This document shows, in pieces, positions 37,862-55,600 of a stretch of DNA of 64,000 nt (positions are counted from its first letter, which is position 1; each line of letters opens with the position of its first letter). A program made the position numbers and the translations under genes. The stretch is taken from NCBI RefSeq assembly GCF_018812025.1, contig NC_063054.1, forward strand, positions 35,147,396 to 35,211,395, written 5' to 3'. This DNA comes from Megalobrama amblycephala. Lineage: Eukaryota; Chordata; Actinopteri; Cypriniformes; Xenocyprididae. Under the pieces are notes generated by a model. That model saw only the letters and a program-made list of their open reading frames with translations, did no database searches and had not been told where the DNA came from.

Positions 37862-38723
37862 TTAAAGGATTGGTTCACTTTCAAATAAAAATTTCCTGAT
37901 AATTTATTCACCCCCATGTCATCCAAGATGTTCATGTCTTTTTTCTTCAGTCGAAAAGAAATTAAGGTTTTTGATGAAAACATTCCAGGATTATTCTCCT
38001 TATAGTGGACTTCAATGGACTCCAAACGGTTGAAGGTCAAAATTACAGTTTCCGTGCAGCTTCAAAGAGCTCTACACGATCACAGACGAGAAATAAGGGT
38101 CTTATCTAGAGAAACCATCGCTCATTTTCTAAAAATAAAATTTAAAATTATATACGTTTTAACTGTAAATGCTTATCTTGAACTAGCTCTCTTCTTCTTC
38201 TCTATTAGAATTCCGGCAGTGTAGACGCTGCTAAGTGTATTACTGCCCTCCACAGGTCAAAGTTTGAACTAATTGTTATATACTTGCACTAGCATATTGT
38301 ATATGACATTTTAGTTCAAACTTTGACCTGTGGAGGGCAGTAATACACTTAGCAGCATCTGCACTGCTGGAATTCTAATAGAGAAGAAGAAGAGAGCTAG
38401 TTCAAGACGAGCATTTATGGTTAAAACATATATAATTAAAAAAAAAATTTTAGAAAATGAGTGATGGTTTCTCTAGATAAGACCCTTATTCCTCGTCTGG
38501 TATCGTTTAAAGCCCTTTGAAGCTGCACTGAAACTGTAATTTTGACCTTCAACCGTTTGGAGTCCATTGAAGTCCACTATAAGGAGAAAAATACAGGAAT
38601 GTTTTCATCAAAAACCTTAATTTCTTTTCCACTGAAGAAAGACAGACATGTACATCTTGGATGACATGGAGGTGAGTAAATTATCAGGAAAAAATAATTT
38701 TTGGAAGTGAACTAATCCTTTAA
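37862..38723. repeat. Long near-perfect hairpin MITE in rad51 intron 1
   Basis: TTAAAGGATTGGTTCACTTT at the left and AAGTGAACTAATCCTTTAA at the right. Both arms are about 400 bases and remain complementary almost to the centre, where CTGCCCTCCACAGGTCAAAG (38246) faces its complement at 38320. The loop is roughly 50 bases around 38270-38315. A relative is at 40873-41649. Confidence 0.9.
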
Positions 38724-38796
38724 GAAGTTTTAATATACAAACATCACTAGTGGTCTATAATAATATACAAGTGTAATGTGTTTTGGAGCAGTAAAT

Positions 38797-44103
<5,307 letters not shown>

Positions 44104-44440
44104 AATGATGCTGATCAGAGAACCTACCTGCACTACTGTGAGCGATAGGAGGCCATCAGGAGGAAAGACTCCTTTAAAATGGTTGAAATGTTTAGTCTAG
44201 AATTATACTTTGGAAAAAGAATGAACCCTTAAGAAAAATTAATGGTTTATTTACATATGCAGATTGACAGATCTGAGTGAGCTGGTGTAATTATTTGCTC
44301 TTTAATGTGATGTCAACATCTTTATTTACATGTTTTGTTATATTTGTGCGTTTTGTCTGGACTGAACCTTTTTCTTGTACATAAACTTCTCATAAAGCGT
44401 TTTATCTGTTAAACTAATAAAATTGTGTTTGCATATATAT
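44104..44440 (+). other. rad51: rad51 3' UTR with poly(A) signal
   Basis: It follows the TGA at 44101-44103. AATAAA at 44416-44421 is the likely signal, so the transcript should end near 44440. Confidence 0.75.
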
Positions 44441-44499
44441 ATGCCTTCAGTTAAAAAGAGGATTGAACCATGAAAATAGATGGATGAAAAAGCAAAATA

Positions 44500-44850
44500 C
44501 TGAGAGATAATTGCAGAATTTTATTGACATATTACAGGTATTCACTTCATTTCAAAATTAAATCAAACAAACATCAGGCATTTTGTAACTGATTATACAA
44601 TTTCACAGCATGTTTAAATATAAAAAAAAAAAACAGGAATGACTTAAGTTACCTTCATCTTTTTCAAAAGGAATGAAATGCAGTGCTTTACCTTGGAAGG
44701 AGGTATGTAAACAATTTTAATATATATATTTTTTCAGATTACTAAAGGGAAATTATCAATTTTAATAATGCACATTAAATAAATAAAATAGAGCACATAT
44801 TAGGTGAAATATAAAATAGATTAGATGACCATTTTCTTTAGATCCCGCAC
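44500..44850 (-). other. rmdn3: rmdn3 3' UTR
   Basis: Minus-strand sequence after the rmdn3 TGA. CAATAAAATTC at about 44521-44531 (minus) supplies the poly(A) signal. Confidence 0.65.
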
Positions 44851-47800
44851 TCAATTAACTAAACTGCTTGTAAACTGGTCAGCAGTGCTGTCAATCAAAG
44901 CCTTTAGCTCCTCCTGTAGAGCGGCGCTGTCAGAATCCTGAAGAAACAGAACAATTGATCTGAGGAACTTAAAACTACAACAAAAAAGGTCACAATGTAT
45001 CCAAATGCTACTAACACTAGTGCCAATCCTAGTGAAACTACTACCTCATTTCCTCCTGCTGGTGTGCTCAGAGCTAACTGGACCCAGTTTCTGGCCTCTG
45101 ACATGTTTCCGAGCTCCTTATGACACTGAAAACAAAAGGATTAAAAAATGCTTCTTATTCCAATAAGAAATCACTTTAAAGCAGCTCATCCAGACATACA
45201 GGTCTGGAATGACATGAGGGTAATTCAGTGACACAATTGTCATGTTTAGGTGAACTGTTCCTTTAAGAGAATGACATGCCTTGAAGAATAATGTGTAGAC
45301 AATAGTTACCTTGGCAATATAAAGCCGAACTGTTTTAGAGAATCCTGGATTTAACTCCTCTGCCTAGAGATCAGACAATCAGAATCATCAGTGCATGTTT
45401 GATGAAGCGGTAAATCTTAGATCCATATCATAATACTGATCCAAAGACCAGCAACCCATTGATACCTTAAGGAAATTCTCCAAAGCTTCATTCAGTGAGG
45501 ATGTAGGAGGAGTTTCATAAAGTGTGGCGGCAGCTTTCGTCTCCAACCAACCCAGAGAGCTCACCTACAACACACACACAGTCCTTATGAGGGGTTGGTA
45601 CAGTTGTTTGAAAGTGGTTAACATTTATTGGCTTTTTGTTTCAGCCAATAAAGATCATAGGTGGGCATTATGCAAATTTGTTACAAATCTACATAGTTTC
45701 AAGCTGGAAGTGAGACTGGAATTACTGACGACTCGTTTCAGACAGTTCAGAATCAGTTCTTTTGTTTTGGGAGACAATAACTTTGAATGTTTGCAGACCT
45801 TTTATATTCTATATTACATACTAAATGAAAGGTAATAGCCAAAAAGCGTAATCGGGGAATGTTAATTATTGTCGAGATTGTTGGCATTGTTTCAGCAGTC
45901 TGAACTGACCTCTAAACACCAGCGGCCGAGCAGGTAGAAACAGATCGGATCATCATCACGCAGAGCCAAAGCTCGATCCAAATGCTCCTGTCAGAACATC
46001 CCGGAACAAACACAGTCATTAAACACACTCCTGAAGTCAATGAAGGAAGACACTCGTGTTCATCTGAAACACTGAGGTAAAGCGTCACTGGCTCACCTTC
46101 AGTACGCGGCCGCTTTTCAGTTTTCCATGAATGCTCTCGTATTGTGAAGACAAGCGTGCGAGGACGGCAAACCTGACGGACAGTGCCAATGTGTTATGAA
46201 CTACAGACATTAAAAATAATCTCATACAGTAGAGGTGAAGGGTATGGAAGTTTGTTTCCACCACAGAATAAAAAAATTAAAAAGGTAATCGCAACTTTTT
46301 ATCTCATAATTCTGATTTCTTCACCTTACAATTGCGAGTTTATGTCTTGCACTTCAAACTTTGTAACTCACAATTCTGAGTTTATATCTCACAATTCTGA
46401 CTTTTTTCTCGCAATTCTGAGTTTGTAACTTGTAATTCTGACTTTTTTCTTTGCAATTCCGAGTTTACAACTTGCAATTCTGACTTTTTTCCTCGCAATT
46501 CCGAGTTTACAACTTGCAATTCTGACTTTTTTCCTCGCAATTCTGAGTTTACAACTTGCAATTCTGACTTTTTTTCCTCGCAATTCCGAGTTTATAATTT
46601 GCAATTCTGACTATTTTCTTTGCAATTCCGAGTTTACAACTTGCAATTCTGACTTTTTTTCCTCGCAATTCTGACTTTTTTCCTCGCAATTCCGAGTTTA
46701 CAACTTGCAATTCTGACTTTTTTCCTCGCAATTCCGAGTTTATAATTTGCAATTCTGACTTTTTTCTTTGCAATTCCGAGTTTACAACTTGCAATTCTGA
46801 CTATTTTCTTTGCAATTCCGAGTTTACAACTTGCAATTCTGACTTTTTTTCCTCGCAATTCTGACTTTTTTCCTCGCAATTCCGAGTTTACAACTTGCAA
46901 TTCTGACTTTTTTCCTCGCAATTCCGAGTTTATAACTTGCAATTCTGACTTTTTTCTTTGCAATTCCGAGTTTACAACTTGCAATTCTGACTTTTTTCTT
47001 TGCAATTCCGAGTTTACAACTTGCAATTCTGACTTTTTTCCTCGCAATTCCGAGTTTACAACTTGCAATTCTGACTTTTTTCCACGCAATTCTCAGTTTA
47101 CAACTTGCAATTCTGACTTTTTTCTCGGAATTCCAAGTTTACATCTTGCAATTCTGACTTTTTTTCCTCGCAATTCCGAGTTTACAACTTGCAATTCTGA
47201 CTTTTTTTTTTTCTCGCAATTCCGAGTTTACAACTTGCAATTCTGACTTTTTTCTTGCAATTCCGAGTTTACAACTTGAAATTCTGACTTTTTTCCCTCC
47301 CAATTCTGAGTTTACAACTTGCAATTCTGACTTTTTTCCTCGCAATTCCGAGTTTACAACTTGCAATTCTGACGTTTTTTCCTCGCAATTCCGAGTTTAC
47401 AACTTGCAATTCTGACTTTTTTCCTCGCAATTCCAAGTTTACAACCTGCAATTCTGACTTTTTTCCTCGCAATTCCGAGTTTACAACCTGCAATTCTGAC
47501 TTTTTTTCCTCGCAATTCCGAGTTTACAACCTGCAATTCTGACTTTTTTCCTCGCAATTCCGAGTTTACAACTTGCAATTCTGACTTTTTCCCCCTCACA
47601 ATTCTGAGTTTACAACTTGCAATTCTGACCTTTTTCCTCATAATTCCGAGTTCATATCACAAAACTCTGATTTTATATATAAACTCAGAATTGTGAGATT
47701 AAAAAGTTGCAATTAACTTTTTTAATTTTTTTATTTTGTGGCAGAAACAAGCTTCTATAGAAGAGAGTGTGTGAATGTGTGTTTTTTCATACCACTTGTG

Positions 47801-50800
47801 ACAATCTGCACTCAGTCCATTCCTCATCAGTGCTGCCTCGGCTTCATAATGACCTTAAATGTCAAAAGGTCAGGGGTCAGTGCATTTACAGTACATTATA
47901 AGCTGCGTTCCAATTCATAAGATTCCTACAGAGTGTTTAATGCTCCCTAAATTAGGATGCTCAGCAGGGGGTGTTTTCTATGCATTTACAGTAACTTTCT
48001 CACAAAGCATGATGTTAAGATGTTGTTTCCTACCTTGCTCTGCGTAGTTTCTCTTTTCTTCTCTGTTGTCTGTCGTCTCACACATGTCGCTGTAGGCACG
48101 AGCCAGTCGCCACATAAACTCCATGTTATCAGCATACTGACACACATGTACAAAGAAACACAATTTTTATTACAGTTGATATGATTTATCTTTATTTTTA
48201 CTTTATTTTAGTTTTATCATTTCAAACATTCTTTTGTGTAATATTTTGTTTGAACAATGTAATTACACTATCGTTCTTTTAAAATACTTGCCTCAAATTT
48301 TTAATATTTATACATTTTAAGTGTTTAAATGTTTAATGTTTAATCTTAACCAAGGCTGCATTTATTTGATCAAAAATAAAGAGTAATATTGTGAAATATT
48401 ACAATTTAATAAGAACTGTTTTCTATTAAAATCTATTTTAAAATGTTCAAAGCTGAATTTTCAGCATCATTACTCCAGTCTTCAGTGTCACATGATCCTT
48501 CAGAAATCATTCTAATATTCTGATTTGCTGCTCAAGAAATCTCTAGAAATCAGTCGCTCACCAGTGGTCTGTTCTCCGTCAGCAGCTTGAAGCCCTCTGC
48601 TTTTTTCCCAGAGTCCCCTGCATGCAGCAGATCACACTGGGCGAGCAGGAGAGCGAGTTCAGGACTGGGAATGTCTGTTAAAGTGTCCACCATTAGCCCG
48701 GCATCTTCATCATCCTCTTCCTCGTGCTGCGAATCGTCCTGTCGCAGTGTGAGCACTGTGGCGCAGCTCATCTCTTCCTCCTCATCTGAGTCTCTGCCGT
48801 CGTCCTCACCATCTTTATCTGTCTCGCGATCCGTCTCTCTGTCCGTGTAGTCGGACTCAGCGTTTGAATACGCCGTGGTGTATCTGTGGAAGAGCTCAGT
48901 TACTCAAATGAACACAACCTCAAGAGCTATACAGCATCCTGATGTCACACAGCACTCTATGACACTGTGACATACCCGACCTCACTGTCGTCATAGAGAC
49001 TGGCGGCCCCGGCGCTGGCGGTGAAATAAATGGAGCTGGAGCTCACGGATTCAGAGCGTTCCCTCGGCATAAGCACCCGTCGCCGCCGTGACCTTTGACT
49101 CTCCTCCACAGTCTTCCTGGAAAGAGAGAGACTCGGATGAGACAGGTGAGAGTCAGAAGAGAAAAGAAAAGAGAAAGTCAGCTGAGACAACGGAGACTCA
49201 AATAAAACAAGAGAGTCAGATCAGATAAGTGTAAGTCAGAAAAAACAAAAGAGAAAATGAGAGAGAAAGTCAGCTGAGACAATGGAGACTTAAATTGAGA
49301 GAGAAGAGTCTGATGAGACAGGAGTGAGACTTAGATGAAACAAATGAAATTCAGAGGAAACAAGAGAGAGAAGAAAAGAAGAGGAGAGAAATTCAGCTGA
49401 GACAATGGAGACTCAGATGACACAAGTGGAAGTTAGAAGAAACAAAAGAGAGAATAAGTGGAGAGACAGCAGAGACAATGTAGACTCAAATGAGACAATA
49501 GAGTCAGATGAGACTAGTGAAAGTCAGAAGAAACAAGAAAGAGGAGTGAAAGTCAGCTGAGACAATGGAGACTCAAATGAGATGAGAGACTGATGAGACA
49601 GGAGAGAGACTCAGATGAGACAGATAAGATAAGAAACAAAAGAGACTCAAATGAGACAAGAGAGTCGGGTGAGACAGAAGGGAGAGTCAGATGGGACAAA
49701 TGAAAGTCAAAAGAAACATGAGAGACTCAAATGAGACAAGAAAGTCAGGTGAGATAAGAGGGGGGCTCAGATAAGACAAGTGAAAGTCATAGGAACCCGA
49801 GCGAATGAGAGAAGAGGACAGAAAGTCAGCTGAGACAATGGAGACTTAAATTGAGAGAGAAGAGTCTGATGAGACAGGAGGGAGACTTAGATGAAACAAC
49901 TGAAATTCAGACTGAAAGTAAGCTGAGACAATGGAGACTGAGATGATACAATTGGAAGTTAGAAGAAACAAAAGAGAGAATAAGTGGAGAGACAGCTGAG
50001 ACAATGGAGACTGAAATGAGACAAGAGACTCAGATGAGACTAGTGAAAGTCAGAAGAAACAAGAGAGAGGAGTGAAAGTAAGCTGAGACAATGGAGACTC
50101 AAATGAGATGAGAGACTGATGAGACATGAGAGAGACTCAGATGAGACAAGTGAAATTCATAAGAAACAAAAGAGACTCAAATGAGACAAAAGAGTCGGGT
50201 GAGACAGAAGGGAGAGTCAGATGAGACAAGAGAGAATAAGATGAGAAAAGAGAAAGTCAGCTGAGACAACGGAGACTCAAATGAAACAAGAGAGTCAGAT
50301 CAGATAAGTGAAGGTCAGAAGAAACAAGAAAGAGAATGAAAGTAGAGGGGAGAAAGTCAGCTGAGACAATTGAGACGAGTCAGATGAGACAGGAGGGAGA
50401 CTCAGATGAGACAAGTGAAAGTCAGAAGAAACAAAAGAGACTCAAGTGAGACAAGAGTCAGGTGAGATAAGAGCTCAGATAAGACAAGTGAAAGTCATAG
50501 GAAAACGAGAGAATGAGAGAAGAGGAGAGAAAGTCAGCTGAGACAATGGAGACTCAAATGAGACAAAAGGGAGACTCAGATGAGACAAGTGTAAGTCAGA
50601 AGAAACAAAAGAGAAAATGAGAGAGAACGTCAGCTGAGACAATGGAGACTCAGATGACACAAGTGGAAGTTAGAAGAAACAAAAGAGAGATTAAGTGGAG
50701 AAACAGCTGAGACAATGTAGACTCAAATGAGACAAGAGAGTCAAATGAGACAGGAGTGAGACTCAGATGAGACAAGTGAAATTCATAAGAAACAAAAGAG

Positions 50801-51773
50801 ACTCAAATGAGAGTCAGGTGAGACAGAAGGGAGAGTCAGATGAGACAGGTGAAAGTCAGATGAGACAAGAGAGAATAAGATGAGAAAAGAGAAAGTCAGC
50901 TGAGACAACGGAGACTCAAATGAAACAAGAGAGTCAGATGAGATAAGTGAAGGTCAGAAGAAACAAGAAAGAGAATGAAAGTAGAGGGGAGAAAGTCAGC
51001 TGAGACAATTGAGACGAGTCAGATGAGACAGGAGGGAGACTCAGATGAGACAAGTGAAAGTCAGATGAGACAAAAGAGAGAAAGAAAGGAGAGATAATCA
51101 GATGAGACAATAAAGACTCAAATGAGACAGGATGTAGACTCAGATGAGACAGGAGATAGTGTGAGATGAGACAATAGATGATACTCACAGAGATTTGAGA
51201 GACTCAGATTAGATGAGTGAAAATAAATGAGAGAGGAAGTGAGTCAGATGAGGCAAGAGGGAGACTGAAATGAGATGAGGTGACAGATGCCAGATGAGAA
51301 GAAACACTGATCACCCACTTCACATCTTCAGCGATGGTGGTGGTGATGTCCCTCAGACCCTCACGCAGCTCTGCGATCTCATTCCTCAGACTGGACACGC
51401 TGTTCATCACCTCATCCAGAGTCTTCCTCAGTTCCACATGCTGCTCAGGAGACAAACCCCTCACCGCTGCAGAAAAAGCCGCGGAGTCCACTGAATAAAC
51501 ACAGAGAAGCTCATCATCAGTGCCATATCCATGTGTCTTTTGTGCCAGGTCATATTTAACGTGTGATATACGATGTGTTGAGTGATGATGTACACGGTGT
51601 TGTTGGTCCATACCTGCGTCACTCTGCAATCCGGAGCTCGTGTTGTGCAGCAGCAGACGGCGGCGGTTTCTCCTCCTGAGAGCCTCTTTAATGATCAATA
51701 ATGCGATCAGGCCGGTGCTGATAGTCACAGTGACACCAAGACCGATCACTGCGCTCCTACCGAACCAGCTCAT
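44851..51773 (-). CDS. rmdn3: Regulator of microtubule dynamics 3 (PTPIP51)
   Basis: Twelve coding exons on the minus strand: 51773-51614, 51490-51315, 49112-48976, 48883-48562, 48136-48034, 47853-47793, 46172-46097, 45987-45910, 45564-45466, 45363-45310, 45125-45045, 44937-44851; 477 residues (human 470). An N-terminal membrane helix (about 7-28) is followed by a basic stretch, then a coiled coil (about 65-110) matching the human VALRREVEELRSSLRG region. IYFTASAG at about 140-147 is the FFAT-like motif for ER VAP proteins. An acidic segment follows, then a TPR-like domain from about 260 ([22 protein letters not shown]). The human protein tethers outer mitochondrial membrane to ER and transfers lipid. 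Exon 3 most likely starts at ACT after GAAG, because that aligns gap-free with human and keeps phase. Confidence 0.96.
45645..45862. repeat. Partial copy of the 34590-35141 repeat
   Basis: It shares GGGCATTATGCAAATTTGTTAC and GGAATTACTGACGACTC with the GPCR-intron copy, in the same plus orientation. It lies in the rmdn3 intron between 45910 and 45564. Confidence 0.65.
46238..47759. mobile_element. MITE whose interior is a minisatellite
   Basis: The ends are inverted copies about 70 bases long: GGAAGTTTGTTTCCACCACA at the left and the complement of TGTGGCAGAAACAAGCTTC at the right, continuing through AATAAAAAAATTAAAA. Between them lies a tandem array of roughly 40-bp units. It sits in rmdn3 intron 6. 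Confidence 0.85.
46370..47660. repeat. Minisatellite array, unit about 40 bp
   Basis: About 30 units of the form GAGTTTACAACTTGCAATTC followed by TGACTTTTTTCCTCGCAATT, differing by small length changes in the T run and by CTTTG or CTCG variants. The open minus-strand frames ([14 protein letters not shown] repeats) are by-products of a unit length that is often a multiple of three. Confidence 0.95.
48330..48548. repeat. Dispersed repeat (AAGGCTGCATTTATTTGATC family)
   Basis: It contains CAGCATCATTACTCCAGTCTTCAGTGTCACATGATCCTTCAGAAAT-like sequence in shorter blocks shared with 54650-54750, 59160-59410, 59740-60560 (interrupted), 63230-63400 and 40780-41750 (interrupted). It is in the rmdn3 intron next to exon 48883-48562 and ends about 14 bases from that exon. 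Confidence 0.75.
49135..51290 (+). repeat. 2.1 kb polypurine minisatellite
   Basis: A long run almost free of C and T stretches on the plus strand, built from variants of GACTCAGATGAGACAAGTGA, AAGTCAGAAGAAACAAGAGA and AAGTCAGCTGAGACAATGGA. Higher-order blocks of several hundred bases repeat (compare 49240-49400 with 49810-50000). It fills most of rmdn3 intron 2. Confidence 0.95.
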
Positions 51774-52634
51774 CGTTTCCTGCCCGTAAAATCCCCCAGA
51801 ATCCAACTATATCAGTACATCTGTGCGGATCTAACTCGCGATCACTTTATTCATATTTATTCTTATGGTTTAGAGATATAAACACAACGCTGACTCATCT
51901 TCTCACTCTTGATTATTTAATGAATGCCTAAATATCTGAAACACATCAAACTTACGCCGTTTGACAGCTGATGGCATGCGTATGTTTGTGTGCATGTGAG
52001 AGAGAGATGGAGAGAGAGTGTGTATGTGTGTGGGTGCATTAGCGCACCCTGGCGGACAGGAGGAATTACGAAACTTTTTCATATTATAAACTACTAGAGA
52101 ACAAAACAGAAAAGTTAAAAATAATAAAATAATTCGGGGAGAAATTAATAAATACACAGTAAAACGAAAATGAAAAAGGTATGTAGACTACTACAATAAT
52201 AATTCATATCAAGGGTCACTGACAAAGAAGGTGGAGAAATCCTAGTTTAAAACATATCTTTGTATCCATGTTGTTTTTTTACCATTTTCTATACGAATTT
52301 TTAATGACTCATTTGCTCTAATCATCAAGTATATAATAAAATAAAAACACTAAATATTATTATTATTGTTGTAATTATAGCAGTAGTTTTATTTATATAA
52401 ATTCAAAAGAGCTGTAAAATTATTGAGCACTCGTATATTTGTTTATAGTAATAAAATTATTTTCCTAAAAAATATTATTCTGTCGAGCTGAATGGGCTGC
52501 GCGTGCGCAGTATGAATAGAGAAGCCGTACGCGAGGCCTAGCAACAGCAAAACTCTTACTCTTTCCTCTTTTCTTGGAGTTTTATTAATAAAAATAATAT
52601 CTTAATCCGAGGGAAAGCAACACACCAAATAAAT
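51774..52634. promoter_or_regulatory. Bidirectional rmdn3 / zc3h14 promoter region
   Basis: 860 bases separate the two divergent start codons. GCTGCGCGTGCGCAGT at about 52497-52512 contains a near-consensus NRF1 palindrome, and CCTAGCAACAG near 52538 resembles an X-box half. No TATA box is evident. The rest is AT-rich, with a GAGAGAGAG/TGTGTG patch at 51995-52035. Confidence 0.65.
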
Positions 52635-55600
52635 ATGGAGATTGGAACGGAGATTAGCAAGAAAATAAGGGTAAACCTTTTAAAATGCTTTGCATTCGGC
52701 TCTGTTTAGCGTGCTAGCTTGAGTACACAGTTGTTTCAATGTATGTTTGCGTGTATGTTATTACTCGCGTTTCTTTATTATTGAACGTGTTTGGAATGTT
52801 TTCTGTATTTTAAAATAGTGTAAAGAGTTTGTTTAGGTTATTATTGTGTGTTTTGATATCATATCTTTACTAAGTACCATAGTGTTATTTGAAGGACGTT
52901 GTGGGAGTATTGTGTAAATACTATGTTATATGAGCTTTCAGTACCATGATATATTTTAAAGAGCACATGTTATAGTCTCTTGTACATTGATACCACCACA
53001 GCGCTCTGTCAATGTTATTTGTGTGTGTGTGTGTGTGTGTTTAATACTAATGTATCAGTGCAGACAGAGTTCTTCATTTATTCATTTTCTCCTGTAATTA
53101 TGTTTTCAGGCGGCGATCAAAGGAAAGTTGCAGGAGCTTGGCGCTTATGTGGGTAAGATCTCACATCAATCAGATAGACATGGTCTAGTTTTGCTCAACT
53201 GTATTGTGTTTCCATGAGTTATTTGTAGTGTGCTTGCTGCAGCAAACTGTTAACAGGAAAATCTTGTCATTTGCAATACAGGAAGTTCAGTAAGATTTCT
53301 AAGTAGCATTTAATCATAACATTTTTACTCTTGCACCTACACTGGCATGACAGAAACTGAAATGTAAAAGTACAATAGTGTAAATGAACAAGCAAAATGA
53401 GTAGCATTAATGGGTTAGTTCACCCAAAAATTAAAATAATGTCATTTATTACTCACCCTCATGTTGTTCTACACCCGTAAGACCTTCGTTAATCTTCTGA
53501 ACGCAAATTAAGATATTTTTGATGAAATCCAATGACTCAGTGAGGCCTCTGTTGTGAGCAAAACCATTCAAGCTGTCAAGGTCCATAAAGGTACTAAAAA
53601 CACATTTAAAACAGTTAATTTGAGTTCAGTGGTTCTACCTTGATATTATAAAGCGACAAGAATATGTTTTGTGTGCCAAAAAACAATATAAAGACTTTTC
53701 AACAATATCTATATGGGCCGATTTCAAAACACTGCTTCGGAGCTTTACGAATCGAATCAGTGGATTGGAGCGCCAGAGTCACGTGATTTCAGCAGTGTAG
53801 CTGTTTGATAGGAGATCCGAATCACTGATTCAAAACAAGATTCATAAAGCTCAGAAGCAGTGTTTTGAAATCAGCCCATCACTAGATATTGTTGAAAAGT
53901 CATTATTTTGTTTTTTTGGCACACAAAAAGTATTCTTGTGAGTATTCATGCGAGTTCAGAACCACTGAACTCACATGAACTGATTTAAATGTGTTTTTAG
54001 TTCATTAATGGATCTTGAGAGAGGAAATGTCATTGCTGTGAATGCAGGCCTCACTGAGCCATCGGATTTCATCAAAAATATCTTAATTTGTGTTCCGAAG
54101 ACGAACGAAGGTCTTACGGGTTTGAAACGACATGGGGGTGAGAAATTAATGACATTTTCATTTTTTGGGTGAACTAACCCTTTAAGTAAAATAACAGTGC
54201 AAAGTAAACTAAGAAAGCAGCAAATACATTTAAACGATAGGAATAAATTAAACAAATGAGTTGTAATCATCATTATTCAAGGTTAAATTTGCAGTAAATT
54301 CTTCCATCCTCATGCATGTCTAAATTATGTTGTATTAAAAACATGATCTGTATTAAACTGTTTCTGCATAAATATGATGGTTCACTGGATTAAACATTTT
54401 ACCATGTGTCTCTGTCAGACGAGGAGCTTCCGGATTACATCATGGTCATGGTGGCCAATAAGAAGAACCCGCAGCAGATGGCGGATGACCTGTCCTTGTT
54501 TCTAGGCAACAATACCATCAAGTTCACCGTATGGTAGGTGAAAGTCTGATGTTTGGTGTCGCTTATGCTTTACTGCATGATCAAAAGTACAGTAAAACGG
54601 TGATTCTGTGAAATATTATTAAAGTTTAGAATAAATGAAAATGTATTCCTGTAGTTTTCAGCATCATTACTCCAGTCTTCATTGTCACATGATCCTTCAG
54701 ATTTCGTTCTAATATGCTGATTTGCTGCTCAAGAAACGTTTCTGATTATTATCAGTGTTGAAAACATTAAAGAGAAGAGTTAAAAACAATGAAGTAAATG
54801 CTCTTTGTGTGTGTTGTAGGTTACATGGTGTTCTGGAGAAGCTGAGATCAGTTGCAGTTGGTATGTTTCATGTTGGAGACGTTGTTTACACTCAAATCAT
54901 GTGACTTGTTGCATCTCAAAGTGCATATTTTTACCTTAACTTTTTTTCTTTTGCAGAGCCCACATCTGTCCGTCCTCCTGTTGTGCACTCAGAAACAAGC
55001 ATCCCAGCAGAAAGCAAAAGGAGGGGGGCGGAGCCTCGAGCGCTCGCCGTTTCCAGCTCGCGTTCTGATAAGGTGGAGGGGCGTGTCTCGAGCTCCGCCC
55101 ATGAGAACCGTGCCAGGTATTTCATTCACACGACTTAGGGCTGTACGATATGTCAAAATAAAATCGATCACAAACTCTCACATTTTTGCATTATCTAGTA
55201 GGAGAGGCTCTTCTGAAAGACCCTCCCGACTCACATCCGCTGTCAAACCGCTGATGGAGGCATCGGCTGAAGCTGTGATTGACATCAAGCCTGACCTGGA
55301 CGATGACCTCATTGGTTATGACCCCCTGGAGCAGAGCTTGACCTCGGTTCACACGCAGCCCTTATACAGCCGTTCGACAGCAGAGAGGCCTCGGCCAGCG
55401 GTGGAGACTTCAAGACGGACGGCGGATGCTTACAGGTCCACAGACGTCACGAGAGGTCAGGAAAGGTCAGGATCCAGCCATGAGCGGGGCTACAGGAGCT
55501 CAGCAGAGAGCAGCAGGGTGAGTGAATTTCGATTTATTGAAAGCATCGGTTCAGTCATGCTCTGTCATCACCTCAATGAATGTCATCCTTCTGGCAGGAT

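Noticed and set aside
46389..47641. Long minus-strand open frames made of [18 protein letters not shown] repeats
   Set aside because: They are translations of the intronic minisatellite. The array is between inverted transposon ends, no splice sites fit, and rmdn3 exons flank it in the same orientation without it.
48587..48850. Serine-rich plus-strand frame
   Set aside because: Antisense to the acidic segment of rmdn3 exon 48883-48562; the serines are GAG/GAA codons read backwards.
54931..55171. Minus-strand open frames over zc3h14 exon 5
   Set aside because: Shadow of a GC-rich coding exon on the opposite strand.
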